64,000 bases of DNA from JBOGNO01 sp050747245 (GCA_050747245.1 JBOGNO010000003.1:124001-188000), one strand, 5' to 3'; positions 17,772 through 27,097 are shown, numbered from the stretch's first letter. Translations and numbers: made by a program. Notes: generated from the sequence alone by a model not told the origin.

Positions 17772-18512
17772 CTAACCGCCCAGCGTAAAGACAACTGTAA
17801 TCGTCGTGTCCACTTTGGTCCGCTCACCGTCCAGTACTGTGGGGTTGTAGCGCCACTGCCGCACCGCGTCCATCGCCGCCTGCATCAGCATCCCCGGACC
17901 GGAAATATACTGCAGTTCCTGGACCGTGCCATCTTCCGCGATGATCGCGTGAAGTACGACCGTTCCCTGGATGTGCGCTGTCTTGGCGATTTGGGGATAT
18001 ACCGGCTGAACCATGCGGATCAGATTGGCGGCCTGAACGTTTCCGCCTACTCGCAGGGGTTTCTTGGGCTCACCCTTGGGTGGCGGTGGCGCGCCGCCCA
18101 CTCCGCCGATAATCCCGCCCAGTACGCCGCCGGCCGAACCGCCCGCAATTCCGCCCGGCACGCCGCCGACAACTCCCTGCGAACCCACGTCGGGCGGCAG
18201 CTCTTCTTCTTTAATCATCTTGACATCTTTCGGGATGACGGTCGGCGCAATCATGTGCCCTTGCTGAATCAGCCGGACCACCGGCTTGACGATGCGCTGA
18301 ATCGGCGGCGCAGGAGGTGCCGGCGGAGGCGGAGGCGCCGGAGCGACCAGGAAAGTAGTCAGCAGTTGCTTCGGCAACGCTTCTGTGTAAATCAGGGGGA
18401 TGAGGATCAGAATCCCCAGCAGACCAGCCTGCAAGACGGCCGAGAGAAACGTTGTGGCCACCTGATTCGTTCTTTTCGCTTGGACGCTTGAAACAACGAG
18501 ATCTTCAAACAT
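17772..18512 (-). CDS. TonB family energy transducer
   Basis: This 246-residue protein has a cytoplasmic start, one membrane helix (about 22-45), a Pro-rich span ('APAPPPPPAPPAPP'), a Gly-rich span ('GGVPGGIAGGSAGGVLGGII') and a C-terminal TonB domain with 'VQPVYPQIAKTAHIQGTVVL' and 'AVRQWRYNP'. The two low-complexity spans should bridge the periplasm. ATG 18512 is chosen because AGGAGGT lies 6 bp upstream; the longer open frame would overlap the end of secF. It is 14 bp after secF, so protein-export and TonB genes appear to share a transcript. Confidence 0.92.
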   Translation of the reverse strand: MFEDLVVSSVQAKRTNQVATTFLSAVLQAGLLGILILIPLIYTEALPKQLLTTFLVAPAPPPPPAPPAPPIQRIVKPVVRLIQQGHMIAPTVIPKDVKMIKEEELPPDVGSQGVVGGVPGGIAGGSAGGVLGGIIGGVGGAPPPPKGEPKKPLRVGGNVQAANLIRMVQPVYPQIAKTAHIQGTVVLHAIIAEDGTVQELQYISGPGMLMQAAMDAVRQWRYNPTVLDGERTKVDTTITVVFTLGG

Positions 18513-18526
18513 GGTCAACCTCCTGC

Positions 18527-19738
18527 TTACGCCAGGCGTTTTGCGGCTGCGGTTCCGCTGCCCGCCATGGCACTCCGACCGTGATACTTGTACCACACCA
18601 CAACGATGGGCGCTGCAATCCCGAAACTGGAGTATGTTCCTACCACAACTCCTATGACCATTGCAAAAGAGAAGGCGCGCAAAACCGAGCCACCCATTAG
18701 ATATAGAACCAGAACGGTGATAAACGTCAGCCCGCTCGTCAAGATCGTCCGCGAAAGGGTTTGATTGATCGACCGGTTCACGATATCCGGGAAAGCATCC
18801 CGCCGCATCAATCGCAGGTTCTCTCGCACGCGGTCAAAAATCACGATGGTGTCGTTCATCGAATAACCAACCAGCGTCAGCAGCGCGGCGATCACCGTCA
18901 GCGATATTTCATACTTAAAGAGCGAAAAGAATCCCAATGTGATCAGCACATCATGAAACACCGCGATCACCGCCGCTGCCCCATACACCCACTCAAAGCG
19001 GATGGCAATATATACCAGCATGCCCCCCAGCGCATACATGGTTGCCCAAAAAGCCTGCCGGCGAAGTTGCGCGCCAACCTTCGGCCCGACGATTTCGACG
19101 TTGCGGATGGTGAAATTGCCCAGGGAAAACCCATCCTTGAGCGCCGCGAGCACGCGATTGTCTACGCCTGTGCCCGGCGCGCTGAATTGATCGAAGCTTC
19201 GGAGGATGCCGTTGAAATTCTTGTCGCGCAGATCAGTGAGTTGTTGCGCCAATTGCTGGTAGCGCTGCTGTGCGGCCAGGCCCAGCCCCAGGGGATCGCG
19301 CTGGATGAGAAACGTCGCAAGGCTTGAAGGCGTGATGGAATTGAAATCTTGCTTGCCCGCCGAGAAGGTCCCAAAAGTTTGTTCGAGCGCGCCGACAATC
19401 GCCTGCCTTCCGGCGTCGAGCGCCTGTTCTCCCTCACCCTTCTCTTCTAGTCCGATCACCACGTCGTTGCGCGTGTTGGGATCGGAAATGTCGCTGATGC
19501 CCTGCAGGGTGCTGTTGCTGATACCCTGCTGCGAGAGACTCGAACGGATCTGGTCTAGCGGCGGCGGGCTGGCAAACCGCACATAGACGAGTGTGCCACC
19601 GCGGAAATCAATCCCGTAGCGCATGCCCCCGTGCAAAAAAATAGAGCTTGCCCCAATCAGGAGAAGAAAAAGAGAAAGTGAAACAAAGTACTTCGCTTTA
19701 CCCATCCAGTCTATATTTACGCTATGAAAGAATTCCAT
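18527..19738 (-). CDS. secF: Protein translocase subunit SecF
   Basis: This 403-residue SecF assists late steps of Sec export using the proton gradient. 'YGIDFRGGTLVYVRF' marks the N-terminal motif, and 'GYSMNDTIVIFDRVRENLR' with 'LTSGLTFITVLVLYLMGGSV' lies in the C-terminal membrane domain. It is about 80-100 residues longer than E. coli SecF; the extra length is in the periplasmic part between membrane segments 1 and 2 (about residues 90-210) and is Gln-rich. It follows secD by 78 bp. Confidence 0.95.
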   Translation of the reverse strand: MEFFHSVNIDWMGKAKYFVSLSLFLLLIGASSIFLHGGMRYGIDFRGGTLVYVRFASPPPLDQIRSSLSQQGISNSTLQGISDISDPNTRNDVVIGLEEKGEGEQALDAGRQAIVGALEQTFGTFSAGKQDFNSITPSSLATFLIQRDPLGLGLAAQQRYQQLAQQLTDLRDKNFNGILRSFDQFSAPGTGVDNRVLAALKDGFSLGNFTIRNVEIVGPKVGAQLRRQAFWATMYALGGMLVYIAIRFEWVYGAAAVIAVFHDVLITLGFFSLFKYEISLTVIAALLTLVGYSMNDTIVIFDRVRENLRLMRRDAFPDIVNRSINQTLSRTILTSGLTFITVLVLYLMGGSVLRAFSFAMVIGVVVGTYSSFGIAAPIVVVWYKYHGRSAMAGSGTAAAKRLA

Positions 19739-19816
19739 TGAGACTCTTTTCCGCCTCTATTTAGACACCGGGAGCTCCAGAATTGTGCCTTCTCCTGCCC
19801 GCTCGCCGAAATCCCG

Positions 19817-21451
19817 CTAAATGCTCAATTGCGCCTGCCGATCCATGCGCGACAGGTGGTACTCAAAAATCGCCTTCGATACGTAAATCGAAGTGAAAAC
19901 GTTTGCAATCAAGCCGATAACCAGGGTAACTGCAAAACCTTGCACAGGCCCCGTGCCGAATAAAAACAGAAATACAGCTGACACCACGGTGGTCACGTGA
20001 GTGTCAATGATCGTCAGGAAAGCACGGTTAAAGCCTTGCTCCACGGCAGACACGTTGGCCTTCCCGGCGCGCAATTCTTCCCGAATCCTCTCGAATACAA
20101 GCACGTTCGAGTCCACGCCCATGCCGATGGTTAATATCACCCCTGCGATGCCGGGCAGCGTCAGTGTTGCCCCTGCCATCGCCATAAACGCCAGCAAAAT
20201 CACCAGGTTCAGAATCAGCGCCAGCACCGCATTCCATCCCGATATCCGGTAATAAATCGCAAGAAAAATCATGACGGCCAACAGGCTCACCAGCGAAGCT
20301 CGCACGCCTTCGCGAATTGAATCGGCCCCCAGTGACGGCCCTACGGTCCGCTCTTCCAGGTATTTCACCGAGGCGGGCAGCGAGCCCGAACGCAGAATCA
20401 ATGCCAAGTCCTTCGCGGAATCCTGTGTGTACCGGCCTTCAATTACTCCGGAATCTTCGATCCGGCTATGAATAATGGGAGCTTCCTGCACGCGGTGGTC
20501 AAGGACGATCGCCATCGGTTTGCCCACATTCGCTTCCGTAAACGGACCGAAACGCGCCGCGGCATCTCGATAAAGCGAAAAGTGCACTTGATAATTCCCG
20601 GGATATTCCGTGCTGGGCTCGACTTTGATTCCGCTGGGGGCCAGGTCGCTGCCCGTCACGATGGGAAGTCGTTGCACGATGTACCAGACGTCCGGGCCCG
20701 CTCCTGTGCCACCCGTCGTAGCATCCGCTTTTCCGGGAAGCACCTCGGCTCCCGGGGGAAGAACGCCGCCGTGCGCAGCGAGCGCCTCTGCTTCCGAAGG
20801 ATACGGGTGGTCATCGAGCTCCAGCGTCAATTCTAGTTGACCGCTCGCCTGAATCACTGATTTTGCTCGTGTGGGATCGCCTTCCCCGGGCAACTGAATC
20901 AAAATCTCATCAGCCCCGCGGCCCGTGGGGGCCACTACGGGCTCCGTCAGACCTAATTCGTCCACGCGGCGCCGGATGGTTTCGATGGATTGCTCCATCG
21001 TGGAAGCTTGAATATCCGCAATCGCCGCAGGCTTCATCGTCAATAGATAGCCGTTCACTTCACCGGTAGCCGGCGCCAGATCCCAATCCGGAAATTGATC
21101 GCGCACCATGTCGCGAAGTGTACCGGCAATGTCAGGCGTGACGTCGCGTACCAGGACGTGCGTATTGTCCACACGCCGGATTTCTCCCACGTTTAGGTTT
21201 TTTGTCCGCAATTGCGATGTGAGCTGGTCCACGGTCTGATCGCAGCGTAAGCCTACCGTTTCCTGCGTCTGCACTTGCAGCACCAAGTGACTGCCGCCTT
21301 TGAGGTCAAGCCCCAACCTGATGTTGTCGGAGAAATTGCCCTTCACTGCGGCCCAGGATGTGGGAATCGCCGGATGACCGATCAGGCCATAGACGCACAG
21401 CAGGAGAACCAGGGTGATAAAAATTGCCTTCCAGCGGAGCTGCGAACTCAT
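19817..21451 (-). CDS. secD: Protein translocase subunit SecD
   Basis: This 544-residue partner of SecF has the P1 periplasmic head between the first membrane segment and the other five. Diagnostic motifs are 'IRLGLDLKGGSHLVLQV', 'IRRRVDELGLTEPVV', 'LILRSGSLPASVKYLEERTV', 'GPSLGADSI' and 'LTIGMGVDSNVLVFERIREE'. The length is within the normal range. It starts 6 bp after yajC, as expected for a yajC-secD-secF operon. Confidence 0.96.
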   Translation of the reverse strand: MSSQLRWKAIFITLVLLLCVYGLIGHPAIPTSWAAVKGNFSDNIRLGLDLKGGSHLVLQVQTQETVGLRCDQTVDQLTSQLRTKNLNVGEIRRVDNTHVLVRDVTPDIAGTLRDMVRDQFPDWDLAPATGEVNGYLLTMKPAAIADIQASTMEQSIETIRRRVDELGLTEPVVAPTGRGADEILIQLPGEGDPTRAKSVIQASGQLELTLELDDHPYPSEAEALAAHGGVLPPGAEVLPGKADATTGGTGAGPDVWYIVQRLPIVTGSDLAPSGIKVEPSTEYPGNYQVHFSLYRDAAARFGPFTEANVGKPMAIVLDHRVQEAPIIHSRIEDSGVIEGRYTQDSAKDLALILRSGSLPASVKYLEERTVGPSLGADSIREGVRASLVSLLAVMIFLAIYYRISGWNAVLALILNLVILLAFMAMAGATLTLPGIAGVILTIGMGVDSNVLVFERIREELRAGKANVSAVEQGFNRAFLTIIDTHVTTVVSAVFLFLFGTGPVQGFAVTLVIGLIANVFTSIYVSKAIFEYHLSRMDRQAQLSI

Positions 21452-21457
21452 GCTTGG

Positions 21458-21787
21458 TTACTGACTCTCTTTCGTTTCGGGCTGTGTCCCGGCAATGGCC
21501 GAGCGGAGAACCTTTATTTTCACCTGATCCGCGATGCGCAGTTGCACAGAATCGCTATCCAGCCCCACTATCGTACCGTAAATCCCGCCGTTGGTGACGA
21601 CCTTGTCTCCCGTCTTCAGCGCCGCCAGCATTTCCCGTGTCTTTTTCTGGCGCCGCTGCGCCGGCAGAATCAGAAACGCATAGAAAATGACCATGATCAG
21701 GATCAGCGGCACGAACGTCGCGATGCCGCTCGGCATGCCAGCCTGCGCCAGCACTGCAAGATTCTGCCCAACCAAAAGAATCGTCAT
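21458..21787 (-). CDS. yajC: Preprotein translocase accessory subunit YajC
   Basis: This 109-residue protein has one membrane helix (about 25-43, 'LILIMVIFYAFLILPAQRRQ') followed by the family hallmark 'RQKKTREMLAALKTGDKVVTNGGIYG' (given in part) in a small cytoplasmic domain. YajC associates with SecDF. It is located between tgt and secD, the classical order. Confidence 0.95.
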   Translation of the reverse strand: MTILLVGQNLAVLAQAGMPSGIATFVPLILIMVIFYAFLILPAQRRQKKTREMLAALKTGDKVVTNGGIYGTIVGLDSDSVQLRIADQVKIKVLRSAIAGTQPETKESQ

Positions 21788-21835
21788 GCCGTCTCCGCCG
21801 AATGGGCCGCCCCGGCCCCGTGTGTGCTCCGCCCG

Positions 21836-22963
21836 CTAGGAATTCTCGCTTGCAAGGCGTGACTGAAGGTCGGAACCAAAACTCAAGAGATTCCCAAAAC
21901 GGATAGCGTCACGGATTCGCCGCATCGTGTCAAGGTAAAAGTAGAGGTTGTGGATGCTGTTGAGCGTCGCGCCAAGCATCTCGCCGGAAATAAAAAGATG
22001 CCGCAGATATGCGCGCGAATACCGGCGGCATACCGAGCATCCGCAGGCCTCGTCAATCGGCCTCGGGTCATGCGCATAACGCGCGTTCTTGATGAGCACC
22101 CGCCCACAGCTGGTGAAAAGATATCCGTGCCGCGCGCTGCGCGTGGGCAGCACGCAATCCATCATGTCCACGCCGCGAGCGATGTAATTGGGGATCTGTT
22201 CGGGCCGCCCCACTCCCATCAGGTAGCGGGGCTTTTCTTCCGGCAGGCGCGCGACCGTTTCCGCGGTCATCTCACACGTCACTTCGTGCGGCTCACCCAC
22301 TGCCAGGCCGCCGATAGCATAACCCGGGAAATTAAGCTCCCTGAGCTGGTCGGCATTCTCGCGACGCAACTCCGCGTACGCTCCTCCCTGCACGATGCCG
22401 AAGAGCATTTGCCGCGAAGAATCGCCGTCGCGGCCGAAGAATTCCTTCGAACGCCGCGCCCATGCGAGCGTCCGCCCGGCGGCCTGGCGCGCCCGCGAAA
22501 ATTCCGCCGGAGCTTCGATGCATTCATCGAGCACCATGATGATGTCCGCGCCGAGCGCGATTTCGATTTCCAGCGCTTTTTCGGGTGAGAGAAAATGCTC
22601 GCTGCCGTCGAGGTGCGAGCGGAACATCACGCCGTCGTCCGTGACCCGCCGCAGGTCCGCAAGGCTGAAAACCTGGTAGCCGCCCGAATCCGTGAGGATC
22701 GGATGCGGCCAGGCCATGAACTCGTGCAACCCGCCGAGCTCGCGAATCAATTCGTGACCCGGCCGAAGATATAAATGGTAAGTGTTCGCGAGGAGAATCT
22801 GCGCGCCGAGCGCTTCGAGCGTTTCTTGCGGAACGCCCTTTACCGTCCCCGCCGTGCCGACGGGTAGGAACGCCGGCGTCTCAATGATCCCGTGCGGTGT
22901 CTCCAGACGCCCGAGTCGCGCCCCGCTCGGATCGTTCCTTAATACCTCGAACCAGAACCCCAT
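21836..22963 (-). CDS. tgt: Queuine tRNA-ribosyltransferase
   Basis: This 375-residue enzyme exchanges guanine-34 for preQ1 in GU(N)-anticodon tRNAs. 'ILTDSGGYQVFSLADLR' carries the catalytic Asp used as base, 'GFAIGG' appears as 'GYAIGGLAVGEP', and the zinc site is 'CGCSVCRRYSRAYLRHLF' plus a later His in 'SIHNLYF'. The length matches bacterial Tgt. It is followed by yajC-secD-secF, a conserved order. It begins 13 bp after a YIP1-family gene. Confidence 0.96.
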   Translation of the reverse strand: MGFWFEVLRNDPSGARLGRLETPHGIIETPAFLPVGTAGTVKGVPQETLEALGAQILLANTYHLYLRPGHELIRELGGLHEFMAWPHPILTDSGGYQVFSLADLRRVTDDGVMFRSHLDGSEHFLSPEKALEIEIALGADIIMVLDECIEAPAEFSRARQAAGRTLAWARRSKEFFGRDGDSSRQMLFGIVQGGAYAELRRENADQLRELNFPGYAIGGLAVGEPHEVTCEMTAETVARLPEEKPRYLMGVGRPEQIPNYIARGVDMMDCVLPTRSARHGYLFTSCGRVLIKNARYAHDPRPIDEACGCSVCRRYSRAYLRHLFISGEMLGATLNSIHNLYFYLDTMRRIRDAIRFGNLLSFGSDLQSRLASENS

Positions 22964-22976
22964 CCGGCCGAGTATA

Positions 22977-23720
22977 TCAGGAGAATACTGCCGTCCAGCC
23001 GACCTTCAGCACTACATAAACCGCCCAGGCAACAAAAATAAGTGTGCACGCTTTGCCGAACTTCACTTTTTTCGGATTCGTAGCCGAATAACCCACGGCC
23101 ATTAAAGCGATGACCCAGAACGTGAAAATGTCGATGGAAGTGAGCAGCGCCACGAGCCATTTCGCCGAATCGTTTTGCGTGAGGACACCCAGGTTTGACG
23201 CCACCAGATGCTGAATGTCCACCGTAGAGGGATCCTTTATATATATGAGGATCAATCCCAGAATGCCCCCAATCAGTCCGGGCACCCATCCATGCGCCAC
23301 GATTGCCAGCGAAGTTTTGAAATTGGTTCCCGCTCCGGCCATCACATTGAAGATTCCCAACAGAATGCCTGCGACAATCAACGCGACCACTGGCACGCCG
23401 ACAATTGTGCCGACGTAGCCGAAGATCGGCGCAATTTTCACTGCCGAATCCAATTGTTGTTGGCGTTGATCCGCCGTCAAATTCGCCGTTCGCGGATTAT
23501 TCTCAAATTGTTTCTCCATAAAACTGCGCCAGCCCACGCGCTGGCCGAACGCAAACGTGACCACGCAATTCAACACCACAAACAGAACAATTGGCAGTAT
23601 CCAGCTCGGTTTGCGCGCAATGTCCGTGAAAGTCGCCTTCGGATTAGTGATCACGCCGACAATGCGCCCGAACGCGCTGATCGAGGGCTGCGCTTCAGGT
23701 GCCACAGTTGTAGTTGCCAT
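22977..23720 (-). CDS. YIP1-family membrane protein
   Basis: This 247-residue integral membrane protein has about five hydrophobic segments in the order typical of the Yip1 domain: 'ILPIVLFVVLNCVVTFAFG', 'VGTIVGVPVVALIVAGILLG', 'IVAHGWVPGLIGGILGLI' and others. The N-terminus is a Thr/Ala/Pro-rich tail. ATG 23720 is chosen since GGAGG lies 8 bp upstream. Bacterial Yip1 proteins have no settled function. It precedes tgt by 13 bp and may be the first gene of that operon. Confidence 0.78.
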   Translation of the reverse strand: MATTTVAPEAQPSISAFGRIVGVITNPKATFTDIARKPSWILPIVLFVVLNCVVTFAFGQRVGWRSFMEKQFENNPRTANLTADQRQQQLDSAVKIAPIFGYVGTIVGVPVVALIVAGILLGIFNVMAGAGTNFKTSLAIVAHGWVPGLIGGILGLILIYIKDPSTVDIQHLVASNLGVLTQNDSAKWLVALLTSIDIFTFWVIALMAVGYSATNPKKVKFGKACTLIFVAWAVYVVLKVGWTAVFS

Positions 23721-23842
23721 CTTTACATCCTCCACCACGGAGATTTCTGAACTCGCCAACTTGGCAGTACGCGGGCTCTGGCGAAAAGTTTCAGCGCGCA
23801 GAGTCTATACATTCTCGGGAACAAATGCACGCTGAAGTCGCT

Positions 23843-24643
23843 TCACGCCGGGATCTGCGGAACAGCGGTGAGGAGCGTCTGTGTGTAGGCATACCGCGGC
23901 GATTCGAGCACTTCCCGCGCCGGGCCGGTCTCCACGATTTTTCCCGCCTGCATCACGGCCACGCGCGTGGCAAGTTGCGCCACCACCGGCAGGCTGTGCG
24001 AAATCAGGATCAACGTGAGCTGGAAGTCCTCCCGTAGCCGCGCGAGCAGCTCCAGAATTTGCGCCCCAACGGAAACGTCGAGCGCCGAAACGGGTTCATC
24101 GGCCACCAGTAAATCCGGCCGCAGCACCAGGGCGCGCGCGATGCCGATTCTCTGCCGCTGTCCACCGGAAAATTCGTGCGCGTAGCGCCGGAGCACGTCA
24201 GGTTCGAGCCCCACTGCGCCGAGAATTTCAAGCACACGCGCGCGCCGCTCCGCGCGAGAAAGTTGCGGTTCGTGAATTGCCAGCGGCTCGCCGGCCATGG
24301 CCTCCACGCGCATTCGCGGATTGAGCGAAGCCGCGGGATCTTGAAAGACCATTTGGATGTGCCTCCGCAAACTCCGCAATTCTCCGCCACGCGCGGCCAG
24401 CCAGTTTTGTCCGAGAAAATTCATGCCGCCGGAATCGGGCTCCACAAGGCGCATCAGAATTCGCGCCAGCGTCGTCTTGCCGCACCCCGATTCACCCACG
24501 ATGCCCAGCGTCTCTCCGGGCGCGAGCCTGAAGCTCACGCCGTCGAGCGCTCGCACGCGCCGCTTTGCGCCGCCGAATTCTTCTGCTCCGGCGGCGAATT
24601 CTTTTCGAAGCTCGATCACCTCCAGCAGCGGCGCGGTTTCCAT
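23843..24643 (-). CDS. Peptide-type ABC transporter ATP-binding protein (DppF/OppF-like)
   Basis: This 266-residue ATPase has Walker A 'GESGCGKTTLAR', signature 'FSGGQRQRIGIARAL', Walker B 'LLVADEPVSALD' and a switch His in 'LILISHSLP'. The type is the second ATPase of dipeptide/oligopeptide/nickel importers. Its ribosome-binding site (AAGGAG) sits in the last codons of the methyltransferase gene upstream. Its usual partners, two permeases and a binding protein, are absent from the neighbourhood, so it must pair with subunits encoded elsewhere. Confidence 0.9.
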   Translation of the reverse strand: METAPLLEVIELRKEFAAGAEEFGGAKRRVRALDGVSFRLAPGETLGIVGESGCGKTTLARILMRLVEPDSGGMNFLGQNWLAARGGELRSLRRHIQMVFQDPAASLNPRMRVEAMAGEPLAIHEPQLSRAERRARVLEILGAVGLEPDVLRRYAHEFSGGQRQRIGIARALVLRPDLLVADEPVSALDVSVGAQILELLARLREDFQLTLILISHSLPVVAQLATRVAVMQAGKIVETGPAREVLESPRYAYTQTLLTAVPQIPA

Positions 24644-24653
24644 CGCTCGCTCT

Positions 24654-25469
24654 TTACTCCTTCACCGCGGCCAGCAAGAGTGTCGTCTGGAAATACTCGA
24701 GCGCGCGTTCCGTCTTCACACCTCCGCTCGCTTCACGCCAGCGCGGATGAAATCCCGCCGAGTCGCCGGCCATCGAATTTTCCATCAACCGGCGGGTTTG
24801 TTCGTACGTCGCGTCGCCGGGCTTCCATCCGGCCACATGCATCCAGTCATCGAAATCCCGCCGACGCTCGAGTGTTTCCTGCGCGCGGACGCGCAATCCT
24901 CTGGCGGTGCACATGTCCGCGATTTCTGCGGCCCTGAGCGTGCGTGTGTGCGAATGGTCGCGCGTGCGTTCGATGCGATTATTTTCCTCCGCGCGCGTGG
25001 CATCCTCCGAAACGATCAAGTCCATCAAGCCCAGCCTTCCGCCGTCGCGTAGCGCCCGCGCCGTTTCGCGCATCAGCGTTTCAGGATGCGCGATGTGATG
25101 CAGCGCAAAGCTGCAAACCAGAATGTCGAGCGACCCGGAAGCAAACGGCAGCGCCGTGGCATCTCCGCAGGCGATCAGAAAATTCTGCAGGCGCTCTTCC
25201 GCGGCGGTGCGCCGCGCTCGCTCCAGCATGGCCGGCGTGAAATCGAGTCCGCAAACCCAGCGCACCCGCGGCGCTAGCCGCCGCGCCAGCGTTCCCGGCC
25301 CGCACGCAAGATCCGCCGCGCGGTCGTCGCTGCGGGGCGTGACGAGTTCCGCCAAGCGGTCCGCTTCGGCCACGCGCTCCGCGAGTACGAAATCGGAAAA
25401 CGCGCCCGCAGTGCGCGTGAAGCGGTCGCGAATGCGTTCGAGCTGTTCGTGATCCGAGACTTTGCTCAT
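24654..25469 (-). CDS. Class I SAM-dependent methyltransferase
   Basis: This 271-residue methyltransferase of the UbiE/Methyltransf_11 type has motif I 'AADLACGPGTLARRLAP', motif II region 'VCGLDFTPAMLERARR', and 'DILVCSFALHHIAHPETLMRE' (given in full at 20 residues or fewer per part) for motif IV. The small-molecule substrate is unknown. The ATG overlaps the stop of the preceding ABC ATPase gene as ATGA, and the next ABC ATPase follows 10 bp after its stop, so it is fully embedded in an ABC-transporter operon. Confidence 0.85.
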   Translation of the reverse strand: MSKVSDHEQLERIRDRFTRTAGAFSDFVLAERVAEADRLAELVTPRSDDRAADLACGPGTLARRLAPRVRWVCGLDFTPAMLERARRTAAEERLQNFLIACGDATALPFASGSLDILVCSFALHHIAHPETLMRETARALRDGGRLGLMDLIVSEDATRAEENNRIERTRDHSHTRTLRAAEIADMCTARGLRVRAQETLERRRDFDDWMHVAGWKPGDATYEQTRRLMENSMAGDSAGFHPRWREASGGVKTERALEYFQTTLLLAAVKE

Positions 25470-26458
25470 GGTACGAGAATACATCGCGCGCGATGAGCGG
25501 AAGAAGCGGCGCGCAATTCCGGTACTGCACGCTCACATTCGTCGCGACGATAGCCACAGCGCGGCGCAAAGGCGCAGCCCGGGGGGAGCGCATCAAGGCG
25601 CGGCACATTTCCCGGAATCGGCGCGAGTTTTTTTCCTCCGAGACGCGGCGCCGCACGCAGCAACCCCTCCGTGTAAGGATGCCGCGGCGCGCGCAGCACT
25701 TCGGAAGCCGGGCCTTCCTCGACGATACGTCCCGCGTACATCACTGTGAGCCGGTCCGCCACTTGCGCCACCACTCCCAAATCGTGCGTGATGAAGAGCA
25801 GTGCAAGTCCGAGCTCGTGCCGAAGTTTGCAGAGCAGCTCGAGGATTTGTTTCTGCACGGTGACGTCGAGCGCCGTGGTGGGCTCATCGGCGATCAAAAT
25901 TCGCGGGCCCGCCACCAGCGCCATGGCAATCATCGCGCGCTGGCGCAGTCCACCTGAAAGTTGATGCGGATATTGCCGCGCGCGCATCGCGGGGTCCGGC
26001 ACGGCGGCGCGCTCGAGCGCTTCTAGCACGCGGCGTCGGATTTCACCGCGCTCCAGCCGCGGCGCGTGAACGCAAACGGCTTCCTCGATTTGCTTGCCGA
26101 TGCGCATCACCGGATTGAGCGCGGTCATCGGCTCCTGAAAAATCATGGCAATATCGCGTCCGCGAAGCGCGCGCAGTTCATTGCCGGACGCGGTGATGAG
26201 GTTGACGCGATGGTTGCTGCTATCTGCAGGCGGTGCGCCGCGCAGGCGCAGCCACGCTTCGCCCGTGCGACGCGCACCGGGCGGCTCGAGTCCCAGCAGC
26301 GCAAGCGCCAGCATTGTTTTTCCACTCCCCGATTCGCCTACCAGCCCGAGCGCTTCACCTTCGCCGAGCGCGAACGCCACGTCGTTCACCGGACGGACCA
26401 CCCGCTTCTCCGTCGGCAGTTCAACCGTCAGCCCCTGAACTTCGAGCAACGCGCTCAT
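25466..26458 (-). CDS. Peptide-type ABC transporter ATP-binding protein (DppD/OppD-like)
   Basis: This 330-residue ATPase has Walker A 'GESGSGKTMLAL', signature 'LSGGLRQRAMIAMAL' and Walker B 'ILIADEPTTALD'. The C-terminal oligopeptide-transporter extension has 'PGCAFAPRCGYRRDEC', whose cysteines in DppD/OppD proteins can bind an iron-sulfur cluster. The start is set at ATG 26458 (MSALLEVQGL); the longer frame adds an unlikely leader. It is the first of three coupled genes (DppD-like, methyltransferase, DppF-like). Confidence 0.9.
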   Translation of the reverse strand: MSALLEVQGLTVELPTEKRVVRPVNDVAFALGEGEALGLVGESGSGKTMLALALLGLEPPGARRTGEAWLRLRGAPPADSSNHRVNLITASGNELRALRGRDIAMIFQEPMTALNPVMRIGKQIEEAVCVHAPRLERGEIRRRVLEALERAAVPDPAMRARQYPHQLSGGLRQRAMIAMALVAGPRILIADEPTTALDVTVQKQILELLCKLRHELGLALLFITHDLGVVAQVADRLTVMYAGRIVEEGPASEVLRAPRHPYTEGLLRAAPRLGGKKLAPIPGNVPRLDALPPGCAFAPRCGYRRDECERAVPELRAASSAHRARCILVP

Positions 26459-26540
26459 ATATTCATCATAGTCCCAATGCGAAATTGCTTCTCGCGCGAC
26501 CATGCGACCTTATTCTGAAGGCGCTTCCCCTTCGAAAAAA

Positions 26541-26963
26541 TCAGCGCCGCGCAAGCGGAATGACCAGCCGCAGCGCCGTGTGTGTCTCCGAAAAGCTGCA
26601 CACTTTGTTGTCCACCAGACCCGCCGCTTTTGCGGCGGTGATGACGTCTGTCTCGCGAATTTCCGTCTTGCCCTTCGGATACACCACCCAGATTCCGCCG
26701 TTCCTTTGCAAAAAGCGCTCGAATGATGGAACTTGTTTGAGATCGCTTTTCTCGCTCGCGCCGAAAAATATCAAATCGGAATACTTTTGTGGTTTGCCTG
26801 TGGAAACATTTTCCGTTAGAGAGCGAAGCTCCAGCAAAAATTCCGCGTCCGCGAGCGAAATCACGGAGACCAAACTTCCGGGCTTCACGCCAAGTTTATC
26901 GAGCCGCGAGCGATGCGAATAGTCGCGCTCGGGTTGACGCGGTTTCTTTGGTGGGTGTCTCAT
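26541..26963 (-). CDS. DUF3052-family protein
   Basis: This 140-residue protein resembles the DUF3052 family, in which a short 'S-H-R-S-x-L-D-K-L-G' start precedes a Rossmann-like sheet. Here one sees 'YSHRSRLDKLGVKPG', 'SDLIFFGASEKSD', 'GGIWVVYPKGKTEI' and 'AAGLVDNKVCSFSETHTALR'. The function is unknown. The N-terminus is basic. It is on the same strand and 82 bp upstream of the ABC ATPase gene. Confidence 0.72.
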   Translation of the reverse strand: MRHPPKKPRQPERDYSHRSRLDKLGVKPGSLVSVISLADAEFLLELRSLTENVSTGKPQKYSDLIFFGASEKSDLKQVPSFERFLQRNGGIWVVYPKGKTEIRETDVITAAKAAGLVDNKVCSFSETHTALRLVIPLARR

Positions 26964-27097
26964 AAATTTAGCCTGCGTCGAAGCATATCTTAATCCGCGC
27001 TGTGTAACGGCTCTCCTGCGGACACAGCGGTTCGCGCAGCGACTTTCGGTAAATCTTGCGAACCCTTACAATCTTCAAGGCCTTCCAACTCCCGGAC

